From Mesoplasma coleopterae (GTDB taxonomy: Bacteria; Bacillota_I; Bacilli_A; Mycoplasmatales; Mycoplasmataceae): a DNA stretch of 64,000 bases. Every line of letters starts with the position of its first letter. Position 1 is the first letter of the stretch. Location: positions 310,001 to 374,000 of the forward strand of contig NZ_CP024968.1 of assembly GCF_002804245.1 (NCBI RefSeq), read 5' to 3'. The translations under genes and the position numbers were made by a program. The notes beneath the pieces were generated by a model. The model was not told the origin of the DNA. It searched no databases and saw only the letters and a list, made by a program, of their open reading frames with translations. Positions 23,945-32,295 of this stretch are shown one piece after another.

Positions 23945-23964
23945 TAAAAACAAAAAGGTGAAAT

Positions 23965-24440
23965 ATTAGTAATAAACAAAGAAGTGACTAATCATTAAAT
24001 GAAATCTTAAATGATTATCATGATAATGAATGAGGGAAAGTTAATCATAATGATGATTATATTTCTTAAATGCAGCGATTGACCATAAAATCATTGCTAA
24101 GTATGATCAAAGCAAGTTTGATGAATTAATAACAAATTCAGGAATAATTAGAAATAAATTAAAAATCAAATCAGCTACTTCAAATGCGATTGCCTTTATA
24201 AATGTACAAAAAATATGGTTCATTTGATAAATATATTTGAAGTTTTACTAACAATAAACAAATATCAATAACTGAAAGTTAATTTCAGATTTACCAAACC
24301 AAACTGAACTGTCAGTTATATTTTATAAAGATTTAAAAAGCAAGGGTTTCAAATTTGTAGGAACTGTGATTGTCTAATCATTTTTACAAGCAATCGGAAT
24401 TATTGATGATCATTTAGATAAATGTTTCTGTAAAAATTAA
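23965..24440 (+). pseudogene. tag: Decayed DNA-3-methyladenine glycosylase I
   Basis: Three frames together spell most of a Tag protein. 'NDYHDNEWGKVNHNDDYI' matches the conserved N-terminus. 'SGIIRNKLKIKSATSNA' matches the core 'IIRHRGKI' region. 'YGSFDKYIWSF' and 'LKSKGFKFVGTVIV' match the C-terminal part, followed by 'LQAIGIIDDHLDKCFC'. A good ribosome site (AAAAAGGTG, 23952-23960) precedes ATT at 23965, where ATG would be expected. TAA at 23989 stands where a Trp TGA is expected. Frameshifts occur near 24214 and 24285, and a segment after 'DDYI' (around 24067) is missing. The gene is clearly dead. This also explains the 580-base gap between apt and rel. Confidence 0.88.
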
Positions 24441-24462
24441 AAATTCATTATATAAGAGTTTT

Positions 24463-24488
24463 ATAGACTTATTTTAAGTCTATTTTTT
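24463..24488 (+). terminator. Hairpin with T-run upstream of rel
   Basis: ATAGACTT (24463-24470) and AAGTCTAT (24475-24482) form an eight-pair stem followed by TTTTTT. This is probably the original terminator of the dead tag gene. It ends directly against the rel promoter. Confidence 0.75.
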
Positions 24489-24490
24489 GT

Positions 24491-24496
24491 TATAAT
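24491..24496 (+). promoter_or_regulatory. -10 box of rel
   Basis: TATAAT lies 24 bases before the preferred rel ATG at 24521. A start of transcription near 24503 leaves an approximately 18-base leader that still contains GGGTGAT. Confidence 0.6.
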
Positions 24497-24520
24497 TTAA
24501 AAAATAGAATGGGTGATTTC

Positions 24521-26818
24521 ATGGCTGGTATTATATTACCTAGAAGAACTAGCAAAAGAGCTTCAACAAACTTAGATATTGTTGAAATCAAAGAATACAT
24601 AACTTTAGAGAATGAACTAAAAAAATATATTAAGGATAGAAAAGCTTTAAATAAAATTAAAGAAGCTTACTTATTTGCTGAAAAAATGCACAGTAATCAA
24701 AAACGAAAAAACGGAGATCCATATATTTATCACCCATTATCAACAGCATATTATCTTGCCCAATTACAAATGGGTCCAAAAACAATTAAAGCTGGACTAT
24801 TGCATGATGTTGTAGAAGACACCCCAGTTAAAATTGAAGAAATTGAAGAAAAGTTTGGAAATGAAATAGCTTCACTTGTTGAATCAGTTACAAAAGTAAG
24901 TTATTTTGCAGAAGAAAATCGAGAACAAATAAAATCTGAATATTTAAGAAAACTTTATATATCAATGGCTAAAGATATAAGGGTTATTATTATCAAGATT
25001 GCTGATAGATTACATAATATGTTAACAATTGAAAATTTACCTGAAGAAAAGCAAAAAGTAATTGCAAAGGAAACATTAACTATTTATGCAGCGATTGCAC
25101 ACCGTATTGGAATGAAGAATGCAAAATCTAAATTAGAAGATATGGCATTCAAAGTATTGAATCTTAAAGATTTTGAGGATATTAAAAATTTAATTGAAAA
25201 AGGCCGTGAATCAAGGGAAGTAAATATTGCAAAAACAATTGATGATATTTCATTCTTTTTAAGAAAAGAAAAACATATTAAAATAATTGATATTTTTGGA
25301 AGAGAAAAAACAATTTATTCAATTTATCGAAAAATGAATGTTAATGGAAAACAATTTGAAGAACTGCATGATTTAGTCGCTATTAGAATTATTGCTAAGT
25401 CAACCGATGACTGCTATAAAATTTTAGGTTACTTACACCAAAAATATTTACCTTTATCTGGAAGATTTAAAGATTATATAGCAACTCCAAAAAATAACGT
25501 CTATCAATCTTTACATACAACTTTAAGTAACAGCAAAGGAATGTTTTTTGAAGTTCAAATTAGAACTCAACAAATGGATGATGTTGCTGAAGCTGGAGCT
25601 GCTGCTCACTGAAGATATAAAGAAGGTGAAGTTGTTGATATTGATAAGCGTCAAAAACAAATTGATGAACAAATCGATATATTTAGTAGAATTTTAGATT
25701 TGACCGATCAAATTAATGAGGAAGAAAACTCAAAAGAAAGAGAACTAGAAAATCAGTTACAAAAAGATGTTTTTGGTTCTATGATTTATGTTTTAACACC
25801 AACACAAAATGTTATTACCCTACCTTATGGTGCAACTGTATTAGATTTTGCTTATAGAATTCATACTGAAATTGGAGAAAAAACAACAGGAGCTAAAATC
25901 GATGGAATATTTTCACCAATTAATACTGTTTTAGAATCAGGACAAGTTGTTGAAATTAAAACATCATCTAAACAACAACCAACACACGAATGATTAAAAA
26001 TCGCTACTACATCAAATGCTAAAAATAGAATTAGAAAGTATTTAGGAAATAAACTTAAAGAAGATAATTCATTTGACGAAGATAGAAAAGAATTAGCAAG
26101 AAAAACTGAAAACTTAATTAATTCGTATATTAATCAAAAAGAAATTAAATGAAAAAGAAAATCACCTAGTGAAGTTCTTGAAGTTGTTAAAAAAGCAGGA
26201 TATGCAAGTTTAGAGGAATTTTTAATAAGCGTAGGGAAAGGAGAATTATCAATTGTTGAAGCAACAGATAAATTCTTTATTAACCACAACTTCTCAAAAG
26301 ATGAAGAAGCTTTAAGAAGTATTAAATCTAAAACAATTAATGATAGAAGTTTAAAAAATGATATTGTTATTGATGGTATAACAAATATTAAAACTTCAAT
26401 TGCAAGTTGTTGTTTACCAATCCCGTATGAAGATGTTATCGGGTATGTTGCTAAGTCAGGAAATGGTATTAAAGTTCATTTAAAAGAATGTTATAACTTA
26501 TATGCAACAGAAGAAACTAAACGCTTAGTTCAAGTTCAATGAAACTCAGCAGTAGCTGAAAATAGCTTGTATACAACTAAATTAAAATACTTTGCAACAG
26601 ATAGACCAAATCTTTTATATGATATATCAAGAGCACTATCGAATTTAAAAGCAACAACTATTAATGTAAAAATAGGAGTAGACGATAAATCATTACTTGT
26701 TAATGGTGAGTTAACTATTAAAGTTAAGAGTTCAGCACAATTAAATCAAATCATTTTAACAATTAAATCAATTGCAAATATCATAGATTGTGAAAGATCA
26801 TTTAAGAGTATTAAATAG
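24521..26818 (+). CDS. rel: (p)ppGpp synthetase/hydrolase, RelA/SpoT family
   Basis: 765 residues, a full-length bifunctional Rel. The HD hydrolase domain (about 45-200) keeps 'YHPLSTAYYL' and 'LLHDVVEDT' and looks active. The synthetase domain (about 240-370) keeps 'GRFKDYIATPKNNVYQSLHT'. A TGS domain ('VFVLTPT'-type, here 'MIYVLTPTQNVITLPYGAT') begins near 420, and an ACT domain occupies the last 80 residues. The ATG at 24521 is preferred over the in-frame ATG at 24509 because GGGTGAT (24511-24517) is placed for it and the predicted transcript starts near 24503. A terminator follows. Confidence 0.94.
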
Positions 26819-26839
26819 GTTTTAAGCCTATTTTTTTTG
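26814..26839 (+). terminator. Terminator overlapping the rel stop
   Basis: AATAGG (26814-26819) pairs with CCTATT (26827-26832), followed by a T8 run. The stop TAG is inside the 5' arm. Confidence 0.75.
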
Positions 26840-26886
26840 TTTTGAATATTTTTTTTCAAAATTTTTCAAAAAATTATTATTAATAA

Positions 26887-26892
26887 TATAAT
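26887..26892 (+). promoter_or_regulatory. -10 box of the sigma-like gene
   Basis: TATAAT lies 23 bases before the ATG at 26915. GAAAGGAAAT falls between. Long A/T runs upstream replace a recognisable -35. Confidence 0.55.
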
Positions 26893-26914
26893 GACCTTGA
26901 AAGGAAATAAAAAT

Positions 26915-27502
26915 ATGAAAAAAACAAAAAAGGATGAGTTAACAATGGAAGAAAAATATAAATTATTTAACTCACATAAAGCTAGAATTTACTTTGCAAT
27001 TAAAAAAGCCTATAGTAAATTTGATTCAATACCCTTAGAACTAGAAGACTTTGAATTTTATGCATGAGAAGCATATTTAGACATTCTAGATAAGTACTAT
27101 GATAGAAACATGAGAAAAAGTTTTGAAAGTTGCTTAGTAGATGCTGTTTATTGAAAAGCAATGAATGTTTGCGCTAAATTTGTAACAAATAAATATAAAA
27201 TGATGAATCAAGGTATGAGAATAAGCAGTTATATTGCTGAAGAGTATAAAGAAATGATTAATAATATAAGTGTTGAAAATGAATCTTACAAAGAAATTGG
27301 TTGGACACAATTGTTTGAGCAATTTTTTGCGAAAAGAACAGATCAGATACCTAAAAAAATTTTCACCCTTTACATTTATGGAATGAGTTTTGTTGAAATA
27401 GCTGAAGAGTTAAATATGTCATCAGCAAAAGTAAGAAACATTTTTTATAAAGTTTTACCAGAAATTCGACAAGTAGTTTCCAATCAAGTATTTTTAGATT
27501 AA
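26915..27502 (+). CDS. Small sigma-factor-like protein
   Basis: 195 residues. The first half ('YFAIKKAYSKFDSIPLELEDFEFYAWEAYLDILDKYYD' region) resembles sigma region 2 of SigH-type factors: a helical pair, then an acidic-aromatic segment, then 'SFESCLVDAVYWKAMNVC'. The end ('FTLYIYGMSFVEIAEEL' then 'NMSSAKVRNIFYKVLPEIR') is a region 4 helix-turn-helix. A spacer of about 70 residues separates them. Similar divergent factors are known in Mycoplasma (MG428-type, linked to recombination genes), but assignment here rests on pattern only. It has its own promoter and is followed 26 bases later by a 92-codon gene and coaE. Confidence 0.65.
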
Positions 27503-27528
27503 AATATATTGTAAAGGGGCGTGATTGA

Positions 27529-27807
27529 ATGAGTTATTACTATAAACCAAGTATGGGTTATTCAGTGCATGCCTTGCAAAGAGCTAAAGAAAGACTTAAA
27601 TTGCAAGATAAACAAGATTGAGAAGTAAAAGAGGCAATTAAAAAACATATATTTAATTCCACCAAAACATTTAGAATGAACGGAATGTTGTATTTATCAG
27701 CTTCAAATACAAACATTTTCTTTGTTATTAATGAAAGCAGTAATACATTAGTAACTGTGACACTTGTATCAGCTGAAAAACAATTAAGATTGATGGGTGG
27801 ATGATAA
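27529..27807 (+). CDS. Small orphan protein (92 aa)
   Basis: 92 residues with two TGA-Trp codons, which is why a standard-code scan misses it. GTAAAGGGGCGTG precedes the ATG. The product begins 'MSYYYKPSMGYSVHALQR' and ends 'KQLRLMGGW'. The helix-then-strands pattern and the early His-Ala-x2-Arg...Glu-Arg ('HALQRAKERLKL') recall small RelE-like or related alpha/beta folds, but that is only a resemblance. It sits between the sigma-like gene and coaE, one base before the coaE ATG, so it is almost certainly translated. Confidence 0.72.
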
Positions 27808-27808
27808 A

Positions 27809-28369
27809 ATGATAATTGGAGTCTATGGCACTATTGGTGCTGGAAAAACAACCATTTCAAACAGTATTAAAAAATTAAAATTCAAAGTAATCAATGCAGA
27901 TAAAATTTCAAAGGAAATTTTAAATTCAAGAGATATTCAAAAACAATTAAAAAATGCATTTCCTAATGCATTTGTAAACGATGTATTAGATAGAAGTAAA
28001 TTAAGAAAAATCATTTCTGAAAATGAAAATAGCTTAAATAAATTAAATTCTATTGTTTGACCTGAAATTAAAAATCAAATTTCATTAATTATTCAAACAA
28101 ATGCAGGAAATATTGTTATAGATGCTGCTTTATTACCTGAATTAAATCTTGAAGTAGATAAATACATTAGAGTTAAAGCAAATTTATTAACAACTCTTTG
28201 AAGAGTTAAAAAAAGAGACAAAAAGCCTTTTAAAGAAACTTATTTAATTTACAAACAACAAAAACAAAGAATTAAAAAATATAAAATAGATAATGAAGTA
28301 ATAATAAATAATAATATATGAACAAAAAGTATAACTTATAAACAACTGCATAAAAAAATTTTTAAATAA
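27809..28369 (+). CDS. coaE: Dephospho-CoA kinase
   Basis: 186 residues. The P-loop is 'GTIGAGKTT' (residues 6-14). 'NADKISKEIL' matches the CoaE substrate segment, and 'IVIDAALLPEL' matches its 'vv.d.PLLfE' strand. It phosphorylates dephospho-CoA in the last step of CoA synthesis. The ATG at 27809 follows GGGTGG; upstream in-frame GTG at 27797 lies inside the previous gene. Terminator at 28365. Confidence 0.88.
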
Positions 28370-28394
28370 GATCTGAATCTTATTTTTTTTTTAT
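28365..28394 (+). terminator. Terminator after coaE
   Basis: AATAAGAT and ATCTTATT form an eight-pair stem around CTGA, followed by T10. The TAA stop is in the 5' arm. Confidence 0.85.
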
Positions 28395-28419
28395 TTAAAA
28401 TAATTAATTTTAATTAAGA

Positions 28420-28425
28420 TAAAAT
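28420..28425 (+). promoter_or_regulatory. Probable -10 (TAAAAT) of truB
   Basis: The box ends seven bases before the truB ATG at 28433, so transcription would begin at or next to the start codon. No Shine-Dalgarno sequence is present. Confidence 0.4.
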
Positions 28426-28432
28426 AAATAGT

Positions 28433-29293
28433 ATGAATAAATCAGGAATAATAATATTAAATAAACCCCAAGGTTTAACAACAAATCATTTAATTCAAAG
28501 ACTTAAAAGAAAATTAAATGTAAAAAAAATAGGGCACGCAGGAACTTTAGATCCCTTAGCTACTGGCGTGGTTATTTGTTTAATTAATAGTGGAACAAAA
28601 CTAAGCGACTATTTTTTAAATGAAAATAAAGCATATGAAGTAACAATGAAATTATTTAAATCTACAGACACTTATGATAGTGACGGAAAAATAATTGAAG
28701 AACAAGAGCGCTTTGAAATTAAAAAAGAGGAAGTAGAAAAAGTTGTATCAAAGTTTAATGGTCTTACATATGAACAAGAACCGCCAATGTATTCGGCAAT
28801 AAAAGTTGAAGGTAAAAAATTATATGAATATGCACGTGAAAATCAAGTTGTAAAGGTTAAGAAAAGAAATATAACAATTAATTCTTTGACTTTGGATAAA
28901 TATGAAGAAGATGAAATAACAATGACTGTTTATTGTTCAAAAGGAACTTACATCAGAAGCCTAATTGTTGATATTGCAAAAGAATTGAATACAATAGCAC
29001 ACGTAACACGTTTGAATAGAATAGAATCTGGAAATTTCAAAATTGTCGACGCAGTTTCTTTAGATGATTGCGAAGAATCAAATTTAATAGAAATGTTTGA
29101 AGCTGTCAAAATGGCAAACTATGAAATTTTTAAATTAGAAGATACTCTAAACATTGAACATGGTAAGAAAATTGAATTAAAAACAGAAAATGATATTGTA
29201 TTTATTTCAAATAAAGCAGACCAACTAATTGCTTGCTATGAAAGAGAAAAGAACAATCTATTTAAATGTAAACGTGGAGGGTTGAATATTTAA
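28433..29293 (+). CDS. truB: tRNA pseudouridine55 synthase
   Basis: 286 residues. 'GHAGTLDPLATGVVI' contains the catalytic Asp (D40). 'YEQEPPMYSAIKVEGKKLYEYAR' and 'CSKGTYIRSLIVDIA' are the other family motifs. It converts U55 in the T loop of tRNAs. There is no ribosome site before the ATG and the predicted -10 is very close, so the mRNA may be leaderless. It overlaps ribF by one base (TAATG). The truB-ribF-rpsO order is the usual tail of the nusA-infB operon, here split off from it. Confidence 0.94.
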   Translation: MNKSGIIILNKPQGLTTNHLIQRLKRKLNVKKIGHAGTLDPLATGVVICLINSGTKLSDYFLNENKAYEVTMKLFKSTDTYDSDGKIIEEQERFEIKKEEVEKVVSKFNGLTYEQEPPMYSAIKVEGKKLYEYARENQVVKVKKRNITINSLTLDKYEEDEITMTVYCSKGTYIRSLIVDIAKELNTIAHVTRLNRIESGNFKIVDAVSLDDCEESNLIEMFEAVKMANYEIFKLEDTLNIEHGKKIELKTENDIVFISNKADQLIACYEREKNNLFKCKRGGLNI

Positions 29294-29838
29294 TGAAAGT
29301 TTTTAAAACTGATATTAATAATATTAAACAAAGTGAAAAAAAATCTTGTGTTACTATAGGAATGTTTGATGCTTTACATAAGTACCACAAAATCATAATT
29401 AAGAAAACAGAATTAATAGCAAGAGAACATAATTTAGAATCTGTAATAATAACCTTTGACCATAAACCTAATAAAGAATCACAAACATTACTAGATGAGA
29501 AAAAGAAAATTGAATTTCTAAAAGAAAATTTTAAAATCGATCAGTTAATAATTTTAAATGTTGATGAAAGTTTGATTAAAACAACAAGAAATGAATTTGT
29601 TAATATATTAAAATCAAAACTTAAAACCGTTAAGTTAGTTGAAGGTAGTGATTTTAAATTTGGGTTTCAAAAATCTGGAGATATTCAATATTTAAAAAAA
29701 AGCTTTGGTGAAGAAAACGTATTTGTTTATCAAAGAAATGAAAACATATCAACTTCAAGAATTAAAGAATTAGTAAAAGAAAATAAAATTGATCAAATTG
29801 AGGATGAATTGGAAGTTAACATTAATTTATTGAAATAA
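29293..29838 (+). CDS. ribF: FAD synthetase (FMN adenylyltransferase), single domain
   Basis: 181 residues matching only the N-terminal FAD synthetase half of RibF. 'VTIGMFDALHKYHKIII' is the nucleotidyl-transfer motif; the usual form is GxFDGVHxGH, so Gly-Val became Ala-Leu and the second Gly became Tyr, with both His kept. 'ISTSRIKELV' is the second conserved site. The riboflavin kinase domain, normally the next 120 residues, is absent; a stop at 29836 is followed directly by the rpsO promoter. Riboflavin would have to be phosphorylated by another enzyme, or FMN imported. Confidence 0.8.
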   Translation: MKVFKTDINNIKQSEKKSCVTIGMFDALHKYHKIIIKKTELIAREHNLESVIITFDHKPNKESQTLLDEKKKIEFLKENFKIDQLIILNVDESLIKTTRNEFVNILKSKLKTVKLVEGSDFKFGFQKSGDIQYLKKSFGEENVFVYQRNENISTSRIKELVKENKIDQIEDELEVNINLLK

Positions 29839-29858
29839 AATTTGAAAAAGTCTATAAT
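29830..29858 (+). promoter_or_regulatory. rpsO promoter
   Basis: TTGAAA (29830-29835) and TATAAT (29853-29858) are separated by 17 bases. This is one of the two best sigma-A promoters in the window. The -35 overlaps the end of ribF. Confidence 0.75.
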
Positions 29859-29865
29859 ATAAAAA

Positions 29866-29950
29866 GTGATTGTTCACCAGAGATGCTATTCGCTCCCATG
29901 AATGCACCTTTGATGAAACACTAAAAATCAAAATGAAAGGGAGACAGATC
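29866..29950 (+). promoter_or_regulatory. Structured rpsO leader, possible S15 autoregulation site
   Basis: The leader between promoter and ATG can fold as nested helices. A small GTGA/TCAC hairpin sits at 29866-29877. CTCCC (29893-29897) pairs with GGGAG (29939-29943), which includes the ribosome site. Inside that, TTTGAT (29909-29914) pairs with ATCAAA (29927-29932). S15 mRNA leaders that bind S15 and block initiation are well known in several phyla; this layout fits one but is not a copy I can name. Confidence 0.55.
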
Positions 29951-30217
29951 ATGATTTCAAAAACAAGAAAAGCTGAAATTATTAAAGAATTTGGTGGAAA
30001 CGACGCTAACACAGGATTAGCTGAAGTTCAAATTGCTTTATTAACTGAAGATATCGCTAACATGACTGAACATTTAAAAGAACACAAAAAAGATGTTCCT
30101 ACAAGAAGAACTTTATTAAAAAAAGTTGCTCAAAGAAGACACTTATTAGATTTCTTAATTAAAAAAGATGTTAACAGATATAAAGAAATTATTGCTAAAT
30201 TAGGCTTAAGAAAATAA
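29951..30217 (+). CDS. rpsO: 30S ribosomal protein S15
   Basis: 88 residues, the canonical length. It binds the three-way junction of 16S helices 20-22. Family motifs include '[15 protein letters not shown]' and '[18 protein letters not shown]'. The ATG at 29951 follows AAAGGGAGACAGATC. The leader happens to be open in the same frame back to a TTG at 29870, but that region is the structured UTR, not coding. Confidence 0.97.
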   Translation: MISKTRKAEIIKEFGGNDANTGLAEVQIALLTEDIANMTEHLKEHKKDVPTRRTLLKKVAQRRHLLDFLIKKDVNRYKEIIAKLGLRK

Positions 30218-30242
30218 TTTTAAAAAAAACTTTAAAATTATT
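30213..30242 (+). terminator. AT-rich hairpin after rpsO
   Basis: AATAATTTTAAA (30213-30224) and TTTAAAATTATT (30231-30242) form a perfect 12-pair stem spanning the rpsO stop. There is no T-run beyond the stem; the next bases are the -35 of the tRNA gene, so termination strength is uncertain. Confidence 0.5.
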
Positions 30243-30269
30243 GACACATAGATTTAATTTTTATATTAT
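30241..30269 (+). promoter_or_regulatory. Promoter of tRNA-Gly
   Basis: A consensus TTGACA (30241-30246) and TATTAT (30264-30269) with a 17-base spacer. This is the only consensus -35 with proper spacing that I found, as expected for a stable-RNA gene. Confidence 0.75.
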
Positions 30270-30286
30270 ATTTATGTGTCTAAAAC

Positions 30287-30360
30287 GCAGGTGTAGTTTA
30301 ATGGTAGAACTTCAGCCTTCCAAGCTGACTGTGAGGGTTCGATTCCCTTCACCTGCTCCA
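30287..30360 (+). tRNA. tRNA-Gly (anticodon TCC)
   Basis: 74 bases including an encoded CCA. The acceptor arm is GCAGGTG/CACCTGC with discriminator T. The anticodon stem TCAGC/GCTGA encloses loop CTTCCAA, so the anticodon is TCC and would read all GGN codons by superwobble. The T arm GAGGG/CCCTT carries TTCGATT. It stands alone with its own promoter and a terminator ten bases downstream. Confidence 0.97.
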
Positions 30361-30370
30361 TTTAAAAATT

Positions 30371-30400
30371 AAAACAACCGAAAGGTTGTTTTTTATTTTT
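30371..30400 (+). terminator. Terminator of the tRNA-Gly gene
   Basis: AAAACAACC and GGTTGTTTT form nine pairs around a GAAA tetraloop, then TTATTTTT. Confidence 0.9.
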
Positions 30401-30403
30401 TGA

Positions 30404-30409
30404 TATAAT
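30404..30409 (+). promoter_or_regulatory. -10 box of the 30435 gene
   Basis: TATAAT lies 25 bases upstream of the ATG, immediately after the tRNA terminator. Confidence 0.5.
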
Positions 30410-30434
30410 TAAAAATAGAAAAAAGGTGAATCAG

Positions 30435-31151
30435 ATGAGTGAAATAAAAAACTTGGACTGAAACAAAACAAGAGAATTTGATCTTGAAAGAACAAACGTT
30501 TGAATAAGTTTTGCATTTGAAATAATTGGTGTTGTTTTACCATATGTAGGAATTTGAATACTAATAGGTAGCTCTTGAAATACTGAAAAATTTCATAATT
30601 ACTATAATGTTTTACCTGTAAAAGAATTTTTACTTACAATAATATGTATAGGATATCTAATAATTGCTTTAGGTTTTAATTTAATAACATATATTCTAAA
30701 GTGACAAAAAGAAGATAGTTTTACTTTTACAACTGCAATAGCATTATGTTTAACAGGTTTTGTAACAAATAGTATTTGAATTGATAAATTATCAATAGGT
30801 GGATTTGCAATATTTTTAAAATTAATATTTTTAGTAGTATTTGCTTTAATTGGAATATTTATAGGAACATTAGGGACTATGTTTATAAGAAACTTCAGAT
30901 TTAAAATTGAAGAAGAAGATCAAATACTATTAGAAGCTTATAAAAAAGGCGAAGAAATTCCTTCAATTAAAAAAATAAGATTAGAAAAGGCTGAAAAATA
31001 TAGAATTAAAAAAGAGCAAGAAATTGAAGAACTAAATAGATTTAAAGAAGAACTTAACGAAAAAATAGCAATTGAATTAAAGAACAAAAAGAATGAAAAA
31101 CTAGACGAAAAAGAAAATAAAAAGCGTAATAAGAAAAACAATAAAAAATAA
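30435..31151 (+). CDS. Membrane protein with charged coiled-coil tail
   Basis: 238 residues, not recognised. Four hydrophobic segments lie at about 24-46, 68-92, 105-120 and 126-150. The last 85 residues are almost entirely Lys, Glu, Asn and Arg with heptad-like spacing, so a cytoplasmic coiled coil is likely. AAAAGGTGAA precedes the ATG. It stands alone between tRNA-Gly and cdsA. Confidence 0.75.
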
Positions 31152-31226
31152 CTAGAGTTAGCGCTTAAAAAATAAGTCAAAATTTGTTAAAATTAATGTA
31201 ATTAAATTTTCAAAGAAAGGAATTTT

Positions 31227-32282
31227 ATGACTAATAAAATTGAAAAAACTCAAAGTAAATTTATAAGTTTAAAAAACAATAATTTCTTTGTCAGATTTGC
31301 ATCAAGTATTATATTAGTAGCATTGATAGTTTTATTTCTTTCAACAGCTATATTAAGTGAAGAATTATGAGTCAATATGAATGATGCTCACAAAGCAAAA
31401 ATAGTAAGTCAATCACTTGGGATTTTAATGCTATGTATTTCAATAGCAATACTAATGTTTTGTATTTATGAATTATCAACATCTCTAAAAATAAAAAATA
31501 AATGGTTTATTGTAGTGATGGAAATATTGGCATTAGCAGTATTCATAGCACCAATAACATCAAAAGGGAATTTAGAGCAATTATTTATTTATCAAGGTTG
31601 AGCACTGAAATCACCATTATCGCATTGATATATGCAAATAATATATCTAATATTATTTTTAGCTATATCATTTGTTGCTGGTTACTTATCAGGTATAGAA
31701 CTTAAAAAATTGATCATGATAATTGGTACATCGTTAATAATAATATTTGGTCTAAAAGGTTTCACTTATATTTCATTATCAAATGACTATATAAATCAAG
31801 AATACTCAAGCATTAAATTTGGTTATGTTACAGCAATATGAATTTGATTAATAGTTATTTTAACTGACACATTTGCTTATATTTTTGGAGTAGCTTTTGG
31901 TAAACATAAAATGGCTCCAGTTATAAGTCCTAAAAAAAGCTGAGAAGGAGCAATTGGTGGTTTTACCACAGCATTTGTTGTTGCGGTAATAATGTCTATA
32001 TTATTTTATTTCTTTGTAAATAGTCATGCTGTTTTTGCAGATTACATGAATAATATTGATATTAAGTTTGGTAAAGGCTTAGTTATATTCATGTATATAT
32101 TATTAGCTGCATTAATTTCATTTATAGGGCAAGTAGGAGATTTATTCTTTTCACTAATTAAGCGAAAAAATGATATTAAAGATTTTTCAAATTTAATACC
32201 TGGTCATGGTGGAGTTTTAGATAGACTTGACTCATTCATGCTTGTATTTTTATTTATGTATTTATTTACATTAATTAACTAG
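31227..32282 (+). CDS. cdsA: Phosphatidate cytidylyltransferase (CDP-diglyceride synthase)
   Basis: 351 residues with about eight membrane segments. The C-terminal signature '[18 protein letters not shown]' followed by '[10 protein letters not shown]' matches the CDS pattern (S-x-x-K-R...K-D...HGG-x-x-DR-x-D) completely. It makes CDP-diacylglycerol from phosphatidate and CTP for phospholipid synthesis. The start at 31227 follows AAAGAAAGGAA. It is about 60-80 residues longer than the usual form because of an extended N-terminus. It leads a cdsA-rseP-polC transcript. Confidence 0.93.
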
Positions 32283-32295
32283 TTAAGGAGTTCAT

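Noticed and set aside
29870-29950. N-terminal extension of S15 back to a TTG at 29870
   Set aside because: S15 is 88 residues elsewhere, the ATG at 29951 has a ribosome site, and the region folds as a leader.
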